Source of the DNA: Erodium maritimum
Taxonomy: Eukaryota; Streptophyta; Magnoliopsida; Geraniales; Geraniaceae
DNA: 64,000 nt
Assembly: GCA_963921825.1 (NCBI GenBank)
Contig: OY997594.1
Location: forward strand, 13,955,001-14,019,000
Reading direction: 5' to 3'
Both the position numbers and the translations under genes were made by a program. The number at the start of each line of letters is the position of its first letter. Within the stretch, counting starts at the first letter, position 1. The notes below the pieces were generated by a model. The model saw only the letters and a program-made list of their open reading frames with translations, had not been told where the DNA came from and searched no databases. Of the stretch, positions 9,990 to 19,403 are shown in pieces.

Positions 9990-11718
9990 TTACTTCAAAA
10001 GCCCAGAAGCCAGTTTGGCTCTCAAGTCCTTCCTCAAGATCTTCCCAGACGGTGCCTTCGGAATTGATTCACTGAAGTACACACGACTTATTCTCTTGTA
10101 GAACACAACCTGAACCCACAAGAACCACCATTTTTTAGTTACAAATCACACCCTAATGTACACAAACTCATGATCACTAATAATGTTCACCTGTTTCGAT
10201 ATGTATTGCTTGATCTCGTCCTCACTGATCTCCGATCCATTCGCTCTAACCACGAATGCAATAGGAACCTCCCCGGCTTGCTCATCCTTTCCACTGTAAT
10301 TTATCAAGATCGGGTCATGTTTTACAACTAGACTGGACATCAAAATATGGACAGGACATACGGAATGTGACATATGATACCTTATACTATACATGTCAAG
10401 TTAACTTTGATATCTAGAATTATGTAACTTACGCGACAACAGCGGCATCGGAGATATTGGGATGGTTAAGCAGCAACGCTTCAAGCTCGGCAGGAGCAAC
10501 CTGAAAGCCCTTATATTTGATAAGCTCCTTCAACCTGTCGACTATGAAGAGCTCGTCATCGTCATCAATGTATCCGATGTCCCCTGTATGCAACCATCCC
10601 TCACTGTCGATGGTGTTCTTAGTGGACTCCGGGTCATTAAGGTAACCTGATTAATGCTTAATTAGGTATTTGTACAAATTAATGAGAATCAAGTGTAGTA
10701 GTGGAGTGTGGAGGGTACCTTTCATGATTTGGTCACCTCGGATGCAGATTTCTCCGGGCATGTTCCGGGGAAGAGAAGCGGCGGTCTCGGGGTCCACGAT
10801 CTTCATCTCGGCGTTCCTGACGACGGTCCCGCAAGCTCCTGATTTTATCAGATACGGTTCCTTGGCGAATGCCAAGCACATGGCCAAAACTGGGCCCGCC
10901 TCTGTCATCCCATATCCCTGTGTTTATTTATTTATTATTTATTATTGGTGAGTGGTTGGCTTCAATAAATAAAATAAAGGTAAATTACAAATATATATCC
11001 GGAAAACTTGCAAATCTATGCTCCATAATGGCATAAATTGGTAATATATGTTAGTATAGTTTAGAATTGGAAAATTATGCTTTTTGATTCTTGTAAGACA
11101 AAAATACCCTCATTCTAAATTAAGCACAAATAATTCATATTTAATTAATTTATTCAATTCTACTTTCAAAATAAATATTCAGTTTTTATATAAAAATATT
11201 TTATTCTATCTTATAAATTATTAAAATTATATTCATTTTTTTAAAAAAAAAATCAGATTATTTTGATAACTATTTTTTAAAATATAATTCAAATTTTCAA
11301 TGTTAATTTTTCAAAAAATATTTTTTTTTATCTTTTAATTACTAAATTCATATTTTATTTGAGATTTCTTTAAAAATCGGATTATTTTGATAAATTTATT
11401 TTACAAGATAATTTGTAATGATAATTTTTGAAAAATAATTTCGATTTTGTACAAATAAATTTTATCCAATTTTAAAATTTAATAAATTTATATTTTATTT
11501 TTTAAAATTTAAAGTAAAAAATAAATTAAAATCTGATATTTATAATTAATAAAATATGTTATAAATTGAATCATCGTTTTAAAATTATTTACGAAAGTAA
11601 TCTGATATTTTTTTAAATAAAATCTGATATTATTATTTAATAAAATAATTTTTATATAAAATATGAATATATAAATTAATATTTGAATTTAATATTTAAT
11701 AAAATTAATTTTTTATAC

Positions 11719-11765
<47 letters not shown>

Positions 11766-14150
11766 AAAAATTATCATTAAAAACTTGAATTATCTTTTTA
11801 AAAATATTTATCAAAATTATATGATCTTTAAGGGAGAAAATTAAAATATAATTTTAATAATTTATAAGATTGAATAAAATATTTTTATATAAAAACTATT
11901 TTTTTAAAATGGATTTGAATAAATTAGTTAAATATAAATTATTTTTGTTTAAGTTATAATGAGGGTATTTTTGTCCTAAAATTTTTGAAAAGCATAGTTT
12001 TTCAATTTTAAACTATACTAGCATAGATTACAAATTTATACCATTATGAGCCATAATTTTACAAGTTTCCCTATATATCCAAATCTCTAATGTTTCACTG
12101 ATATTTTTTCTAATTTTTTTTTAATGGATACTTACTCACATGTTTAGTTATATAACAAATAGCTTAAACTGTTAACTAAAATAACGAAAATGTTCTCATT
12201 AATTTTCTAAATATTTTTTTAAAAATAAAACTAAAATGATTTAATAATATATATATAAGGGAACAATCAAGTACAAACCTTATTTCGGGTCAGAACGTAG
12301 GACTAATCTGTGCCATTGATTACTCAGATCGAATGGCCACCGAAATTCAGGGGGTGATTGATTACGAAATCAATTACAAGATATGCATTAATTAAAAAGA
12401 TATTAAAAGATATGCATTAAATCTGTAGTTTAGAGCATTTTCGTCATTTTAACTGACGGGTTGAATTATTTGTTATATAACTAAACATCTGAGTAGGTAT
12501 TAGATAAAAAAAACTTTAAGATATGTATCTGTTAAACATTATAAGTTTATAAAATAATTCTTTATCATTAAGAGGGGTAGATTGACTTGTGGCGCTCTAT
12601 GGACAAAACAATAGGCCACTTTAACCATGTTTTTTCTATTAGCTTATAAATATCATGACTCATAGCCTGCACGTTTGTTTTATTTTACTTGTCATTCCTA
12701 ACTACGTGTCTATTTTCAGCTACATCTCACAATTTTTATAATAGCATGTTTTGTGTCAAAAATTCAAGGATAAAATAAGTTTTGATTATTTTAGTTTGAG
12801 TTTTTGGTGCACCAAATACTTGGTTGTAACCAATTTATAGAAGAGAACAATAACATATATATATATATAAAAGTGTTTCTCTCAGCTCAAATTACTTATG
12901 TAAAAAAAACATGTTGAGATGGAACTGACCACAAGATGATACATCAAACAATTAATGTGTTTTGATAAGTTTGTTCTTTCTCGTTTGAGTTTTTGGTATA
13001 CCAAATAGTCTTAAAATATTTTAAACCGATTAATGTACACCACACTTCCCAACTACTCCCCGATCTACCATTGTTCACCCAACTGCAGTTCAATATTTCT
13101 TCTCATAATTACTACTCAGTTTATTTTATTTTACCGGGCAAAATAAATATAGTAATTAGTATTTACCTGACCGAGTTGTGCATTGGGAAACTTGACCCTC
13201 ACGGCATCTTCCAATTCCTTGCCGAGCGGAGCCGCCCCTGACATGACGGTCCTGATCGACGACATGTCGTACTTCTCCACCTCCGGCGACTTGGCGATGG
13301 CCAGGACGATCGGCGGCACGATGGGGGCAATCGTGACCTTGTACCTCTGCACCAGCTCCAGCAGCGAGTGGATGTCGAATTTGGGCATGATGAGGATCGC
13401 TGCGCCGACTCGGAGGCCGCACAGCAGCACCGAGTTGAGCGAGTAGATGTGGAAGAGCGGCAGGACGCAGAGCAAAACGTCGTCGCTGTGGAAGTAGAGG
13501 TTGGGGTTGTCGCCGTCGACCTGCTGGGCCACGCTCGTCACCAGCCCCTTGTGCGTCAGCATCACCCCCTTCGGCAGCCCCGTCGTCCCGGACGAGTACG
13601 GCAGCGCCACCACGTCGTCGGGCGAGATCTCCACCTCCGGGACGCCGCCCTCGTCGCCCCCGCTCACCTCCGAGAAATGCAGGCACCCTTCCGGAGGGGA
13701 GTCCACGCACACGATCCGCACGTCCCCGTCACGCGCCAGGTCCTTCACTTTCTCGTAGTAGCAAGACTGCGTCACGATGATCCTCGCGTTCGAAGCCTTG
13801 GCCTGCTTGGCGATCTCCGCCGGCGTGAAGAACTGGTTCGCGGCGGTCGTCGTGGCGCCGATGTAGGACGCCCCGAGGAAGGTGAAGACGAATTCCGGCG
13901 AATTCGGGAGCAGGAGCATGACCACGTCGTGCTGCCGGATCCCGAGTTTGTGTAGCCCGGCGGCGGTTTTCCGGGAGGTGAGCTCGACGTCGGCGTAGGT
14001 CAAAACCTGGCCGGTGGTGCCGTGGATGAGGCAGGGGCGGGAGGCGAATTCGGAGATGTTCTCGAAGCAGTAGGCGTGGAGAGGGAGGTGTTTGGGGACG
14101 TAGATATCGGGAAGTTTGGAACGGAAAATGGTCTCCGATGGGGTCTCCAT
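9990..14150 (-). CDS. 4CL: 4-coumarate:CoA ligase, five exons, complete (class I-like)
   Basis: Exons: 14150-13167, 10917-10719, 10646-10433, 10293-10191, 10109-9990. All introns are GT-AG and the phases join to a 539-aa protein. The enzyme makes CoA thioesters of 4-coumarate, caffeate and ferulate via an adenylate, at the branch to lignin and flavonoids; it is cytosolic. Visible motifs are AMP-binding box [12 protein letters not shown] (residues 186-196), PLFHIYSLN (231-239) with the conserved His, box II GEICIRG (383-389) and the C-terminal catalytic Lys in PSGKILRK (Lys 523). The pocket segment GPVLAM (336-341) retains both Val and Leu, the arrangement of ligases that exclude sinapate. Length and the four-intron structure are normal for the family. 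The opening [17 protein letters not shown] and overall look fit class I (lignin-type), but class assignment needs a tree. Intron 1 is unusually long because of MITE insertions. Exon 1 is GC-rich, which produces long antisense shadow ORFs. Confidence 0.96.
11001..12071. mobile_element. Mutator-type MITE in 4CL intron 1, 9-bp target duplication
   Basis: Long terminal inverted repeats of roughly 120 bp: the left begins GGAAAACTTGCAAATC and the right, inverted, GGGAAACTTGTAAAAT. Both arms share the GACAAAAATACCCTCATT block. They are flanked by a perfect 9-bp duplication, TATATATCC, at 10992-11000 and 12072-12080. Nine-base duplications with long TIRs are typical of MULE derivatives. The 1,071-bp interior is extremely AT-rich, contains a (TA)n run and codes for nothing. 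It sits inside the older element listed at 10979-12550. Confidence 0.8.
11722..11761. repeat. (TA)n microsatellite in 4CL intron 1
   Basis: About 20 uninterrupted TA dinucleotides, inside the Mutator-type MITE. A probable length-polymorphic marker for the 4CL locus. Confidence 0.9.
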
Positions 14151-14247
14151 TATTATCCGGGAAATGAAATGTCAAGAGAGAATTGGAAATCGGGGAAAGT
14201 GATTTTCTAAGTCTCCCTGAAGAGAAAAGAGGGTGGAGGGTGATGTT

Positions 14248-14254
14248 GATATAG
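14248..14254 (-). promoter_or_regulatory. Possible TATA element of 4CL
   Basis: CTATATC on the minus strand about 100 bp before the ATG at 14150. It is the only TATA-like word at a suitable distance. It is a weak match, so the assignment is tentative. Confidence 0.3.
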
Positions 14255-14351
14255 TTGTTGGTTAAGGTGGCCACGATGGTAGTTGGTGGAGGGTATGATT
14301 GGAATATTTCACAATTTGCTAGGGCAATTTGGAAATTGGATGGGTGAGTAT

Positions 14352-14358
14352 GGTTGGT
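14352..14358 (-). promoter_or_regulatory. AC-type MYB site ACCAACC in the 4CL promoter
   Basis: ACCAACC on the minus strand, about 200 bp upstream of the 4CL ATG. AC-rich words of this type bind R2R3-MYB regulators that co-ordinate phenylpropanoid genes. Confidence 0.45.
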
Positions 14359-14494
14359 GAGTATGGAGAATAAGTGGGAGAGGGAGTTGGTGAGAATGGT
14401 TCTCGGTGGCGGTGGGGTCCAGTTTTCTTGGTGGATGATGCTAGGTTGACTCCCGAGCTTCGTCTCGTTTTGTTTCCTTCAATTTCGGCTGTTC

Positions 14495-14540
14495 ACCTAC
14501 CACCGCCGTGCCAGCGGTGGCTCCGGCGAATTCACCTACC
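14495..14540 (+). promoter_or_regulatory. Pair of ACCTACC MYB sites upstream of 4CL
   Basis: TTCACCTACCAC occurs twice, with ACCTACC cores at 14495-14501 and 14534-14540, about 345 and 390 bp before the 4CL ATG. ACCTACC is the core of the classical AC-I element of phenylpropanoid promoters. Both are on the strand opposite to the gene, which such sites tolerate. Between them lies a GC-rich inverted repeat, CCACCGCC..GGCGG-like. The function is inferred from family knowledge. Confidence 0.5.
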
Positions 14541-14792
14541 ACAATTCGGTATTGACTATATGATCATGACGATTCTCTGGGCCACAGCCCACTTTATATG
14601 ATTATGAAGCCCATTCATTGTACAAAAAGGCTACTTTCTGTTTCCTAAGAAATCTAAGCATTGGTTAAAATGGGTGGATTGTTGATTATAAGCATGGAGA
14701 ACACAAGGCACAATCTTCCCAAACATGTAAAATTAATATCTTAAAAAATGAATCAATTAATTTTAAGAAAAAAGAATATCATGTGACTGATT

Positions 14793-17700
14793 CTAGCTTC
14801 TGCTGGTCCTGGCTTTCTTTAAGGTTTGATCGGCTCCATCGCCTGTAGTAACTCTGGAACGTGTCATCCCTTGATTCCTACAAGTAACCTCGTTACCCTG
14901 AAACACAATGCAAGATAAGAAAAACCTATGGTTGGGTCTGCAATATGACAACCTAGGTTGATCTTAGGTTTCGGATATATAGTACTGGACTTGTATGCAT
15001 GAAAACATACCTTAATGGTAGATGTTATAGCAGTTGATCGCTTCCCGAGCTCAATTTGAACTGAAATGTTGGCCTGGGACAAGTCAACTCCAGAACTCTT
15101 CAGTGCTTGAGTCAGAGTGTTTAGCAACCTGTACAAATCCAGTATGCAAGTTATGCTACTGACCTTTAATTCAACATTCATACTTAACAACAACTCAGAA
15201 CAAATAGTGACCAAGAAAATTCCTACTAAACAGGAGTTCCTTCATGATCTGTAAGTAGAACCAAACTAGCTCTGATTAATGATTTGAAGCTTTCTTCTTA
15301 CACCTTGAAAGCTGACACAGTTGTCTAAGAACATAACTAGCGTCAATAAACATAACGATTAATGGGTTACTCACCCTTGAGAGTGTGCACTTGAGATGCC
15401 AATGGTTCCACCTTCATTGGTGAGGTCCCGTTCTTTCATCTTATCGCTAGCAACAGCAGATGATCGTGTCTGACATGATTGGTGTTGAGGTTGAGTGGCC
15501 GAGTTCTCTGACTCAGATGGTATCCTGGGTGGAAATTGACCCAATGCACCACCATTCCTCACATGAGCAAAGATATTTGGCTGCACAGATAAAGGAAACA
15601 GTGCTGCCTTGTTAGCTAATCCAGGGTGGTGATCCACTGATTTGAAGGTTGTAGCTGTGCTCATGTCCGATTCTACTGTCTTCTGTGCACTTCCAAGAAT
15701 GTTTGGGGAGACTTTTATCCTTTTCTCATCAAGCTTAGCAGCAAAAACTAATGCTGGAACAGACCCACTATTTAGGACTCGAGATTGATCAATGAAGCTT
15801 TCTTCAGGCCTGTGATTATTCCTCTGTATAAAGACATTTTAAAGTTGTATGAATATACGTGATGATGCATGTTAATTCAATTATCAGAGAGCTGAAAGTT
15901 CTAAAGCTCAACAGTAGCTCTCATAAACCACACTGATTATCTAAAGAGGCAAGGTTATATCAATTACCCAAGGCATCACTTTTGCTGGTTCTTGGTTCCA
16001 TTCTTGCAATGATCCGTCATACTTGTGTACTTTTTCCTGTAGATATTGAATGTACTCGATCACCTGCAATAATGTACAGATACTCTATTACTCCACCATT
16101 AAATTATTTAGAGCACTGACATAGCAAGTACTTTGTGATGAGAATAATATGTACCTCTAATAAGAATGATGCCTTGTCTCTCTTTTGGTCGCTATGAGGA
16201 ATAAGTTCTCTCAACATCTGAAATCTGCATAATGACAACAAAATTCAATACAGAAGATGACTTAACAGTCTCTGTAGCTTTTGTCAAAGAAGAAACACAA
16301 ATTTTCTGCTCAAAATGAACTTGACTAACTCTGGAACTGAAAATAATGGAATAATCAGCTCCACAAAAAGTTTCCTGGTTTTGAAGAAGTACTCGAACTG
16401 GGAGATGAGTAGAGGTGTAAAGGAATAGACGGAATATATATTGGCCAAATTTCAAATATGTTACTGATATAAGTAATAATGCAGTAGCTTAAAGAGAGAT
16501 AACCAAATTTCGAATTGATGCTAGTAACACTTGCCTATCATTTATTTTGCTTCTTCTTCGTTGCTCTGTAGCAGAATGTTTTGAACGTGGTGTGTTGGCC
16601 TTCTGATCACTGCTTTTACCATCCCCTCTTACCCTCAATTCACCTACAAAATTCCAAGAGAATTTACATTTATGAGAGAAAAACAAGTAACTAGTTGCTT
16701 ATTAGCAGTTCGTTTAAAAATAAAATTCCCCAACTGATCAAAACCATAAGCTGATACAGTGGGCGTACTTATGCCGAATAGGACATGATGAATATGGAAA
16801 AGGCCCATCAATAGCTAGTTAAATGTCACCAATCAACAGAACACCGCTAGTTTTAGTTAATGAAGTTCTAATATCTGAGTAAAAAAAATGAGAATGTAGT
16901 GATATGTTTACCTTTGTGGGTTGAAGAAACCTCTTTCTTGAGAATGAACTCTTCCTCATCATCCATGTCCTCATCCTGGGTGATAACTTTGGCACACTTT
17001 ATCATGTCCATGAAGCTCTGGCTTGTCTTCCCCAAAGGCCTAGATAGTTACCACAATTCAACCACTAGAAAGAAATTGAAAGCTCATATATGAAGGCAAA
17101 AAGAGAGAGCAACTAACTGAGAGGAAGAAAGAGAGCTGAAGCTGTTGCAGTGGTTGTTGGAAGATGACTGAGCTGGTCTCTCTGGTGTCCATCGTCCCAA
17201 CTTCTCTACACCAACTGTCCATACAAAATAGCTAGCTTAATTAAATTAGGCTTTGTGATGTCTACTTCTTCACAAACATGACCGATTAGGACTCCACAAT
17301 GACTACTTATGCATGAAAAGAAAAACAACAATAAGATATGACTTGTAACATTCCAAGAGAGAAAAGTTTACCTTTTGCAATGGGTCTTCCCCCATTATTC
17401 TCCTTCCCTGTCTTTCCCTTCTTCACAGAAGACTCTTGCCACAATGTGAAGCCACTGCCAGAGTAAGAACTGCAATTGGAGTTCTCATCGTTTTTATCAG
17501 TGTTACTTGATTGAGCAACTGTAAATGTCGTCCCTTCCGGCTTTGGAACCCTTTGATTGAAATATGAAATGTGGCTTATAGTATACGTCCCAATCCCTCC
17601 CGGAAGGATGTGCTCGACTGAAGGTGGTGGCGCTGGTGGTGGTGGTTTCTCAATAGTAGTTACCTCCGTTCTCGATTCTTCCTTGGCACTAGTCCTTCCC

Positions 17701-18594
17701 TTGCATTCCAATGGTTGCAGAAAATCATGAGTTTTTAGATATGCACCTGTATTTATTTATTAAGGGAACAAGGTAAAAGTTAATTACTTCAGACGAATAA
17801 ATTGAACTCTGAAAGTTTATTAAAAAAATATCTGTATAACTGGTTTATTTTCCCCCAATCAAGTAAATTCATCTATGCCCTCCTGTATCAAAAAAAATCA
17901 ATGAAAAATATTCTTACAAGTTTATTTTTTATTCACGTAATTTTGTAATTTGTTGGTATAAAAATTACGTGCCGAGGTCCTTAATGGGATGGGACCCAAC
18001 AAAACACCTCATGTCAATCTAATGCTATTTAACACTCTTTTTCGGACTCAGCAACCCACCCGAAGTATGGCCCACCCAGTTCATGGCCCAGATCCATCAT
18101 TCAATTGTTATCACGTGCTCTCACTACCCTTGTATAAACTAATGGACCAGAAATTCAGATTAAATTATATGTTTACAAATTTATTTTTCCCAAAATAAAG
18201 TCTCCTAGAAACGATGATTAACGATTTAACAGCACGAAAATCAAAGAAAATGAAAATAAACAGACTATCTGTGCAATTATTTGGAATCTTAATTCATAAG
18301 TGAACGAACAATACCATGAGATTGAGGAGGTGAGCTTGGATCTTGTTGCACTGTTGGATGACTGTACAGTGACAAGAAGTCATGCGTTGCTTTCCTTCCT
18401 GCAACACACAAAACATAAACATAAACGTTTCACCTTTCAAAATCACATTCACTAAATGGTTTGAACTTTGAAGATCTCTTATTATATACAATTTTCAGCT
18501 TTCGTATCTATTGCCGTGGATCAAAATCAAAACAGCGATCTGATTTTTGTAAATTACCTGCAGTTCCGTACGGAAGGGGCTGAGGAAGCTCCAT
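14793..18594 (-). CDS. BIM1: BIM1-type bHLH transcription factor, eleven exons, complete
   Basis: Exons: 18594-18558, 18398-18315, 17746-17372, 17214-17118, 17039-16912, 16643-16535, 16224-16155, 16063-15968, 15823-15375, 15128-15011, 14897-14793. They join in phase to 555 aa. The start [13 protein letters not shown] and the repeated THDFL motif ([23 protein letters not shown]) match Arabidopsis BIM1. Next come a proline run, the block [13 protein letters not shown] and [15 protein letters not shown]. The bHLH (about residues 258-311) has the basic stretch [18 protein letters not shown] with the His-Glu-Arg E-box readers, and helix 2 [21 protein letters not shown]-terminal ACT-like segment ([19 protein letters not shown]) lies at about 482-500. 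BIM1 proteins partner BES1/BZR1 on E-boxes in brassinosteroid signalling, in the nucleus. Intron 6 has a GC donor (16534-16533), while the other borders are GT-AG. The gene is close to Arabidopsis BIM1 in length. Confidence 0.95.
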
Positions 18595-19190
18595 CGTTGT
18601 ACTACCGGCTGAGCAATTTGCTGTCGTTTATTCGGAATTCTCTCGGAGAAGTCCCGGATTCACCGAACCAATTCAAAACCTGACCTGAATTCCAAGAGCG
18701 TCACTCTTACCGGCTCCGTCTGCGGTTCAATTCAACAAGACTATGCCGGAGACGCCGAATTCTTCTAAGATTTAAGTGAATCTGACATCAAAATGTGTGC
18801 GGAATTTCAGTAAAGAAATTCAATAGCTTGGAATTCAAAATTCAGCTACGGAAAATAAGTGCGCGTACCTGTTTGATCTGAATTCAAACCAGATTCAGCT
18901 CCAGAACGCTCCAATTGGCTTCTGTAGAGTCAGAAATCAGAATCCGCTTTGAATCAAGCTTCGATCTCAGTTTTTATGGTGATTCTCTGCTTGCTCCTTT
19001 CGATTATCTTCTTTTCCGAACGAAAAGAGCAGTGCGATTTGGCGAAAGAGAGGGGTGTGGGTCGGAGAAGAAGCGGTTTATTGTTTCTTCTTCTCTCCTC
19101 TTGGCCTCATCTTTTATATTGTTACTTGCTTTCTGTTGCTGTTTTTATTCTTTTATCATCGCTCGGATAAGACGGCGTTAGAAACGTCCT
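18595..19190 (-). promoter_or_regulatory. 5' leader and promoter of the BIM1-like gene, possible leader intron
   Basis: The stretch just upstream of the start codon is CT/GA-rich, leader-like sequence. On the minus strand CAAACAG followed by GTACGC (donor at 18868-18867) and an AG acceptor near 18720 could define a short 5'-UTR intron of about 150 bp. Purine- and pyrimidine-rich tracts from 18990 to 19160 suit a core promoter or transcription-start region. This is inferred and no transcript was available. Confidence 0.4.
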
Positions 19191-19403
19191 GGCGGCAGGG
19201 ATAACGATGTCATACTATCCGTTTGTTGCCGTTCACCGTAGTGACTAACGGAGTTCGGTTCGGCGAATTTTCGAGGTTGGACTTAGATTACAATGGTAAA
19301 TTAGTCGAGTTTTTTTTTTTTAATGAATGTGGACGTTGGGTTCGTAAAAATTGATTTGAGCGTGTTACAATTGGTACGAGTCCAAATGAAAACTAAGATT
19401 TAA

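Larger units (their letters stand above)
10979..12550. mobile_element. Older inverted-repeat MITE in 4CL intron 1, split by a younger MITE
   Basis: The left arm starts GGTAAATTACAAATA at 10979 and resumes after the inner element at about 12081-12235. The right arm at about 12420-12545 is its inverted partner: for example, TTAGTTATATAACAAAT on the left matches ATTTGTTATATAACTAA on the right. A related right end at about 55610-55752 runs through to GTATTTGTAATTTACC, which shows the true terminus; that terminus is missing here. The family is therefore present twice in the window, and this copy is truncated on the right. Confidence 0.6.

Noticed and set aside
13368-13955. 195-aa plus-strand ORF
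   Set aside because: It is antisense to 4CL exon 1. The GC-rich codon third positions of 4CL open this frame; the text is Arg/His/Val-rich low complexity.
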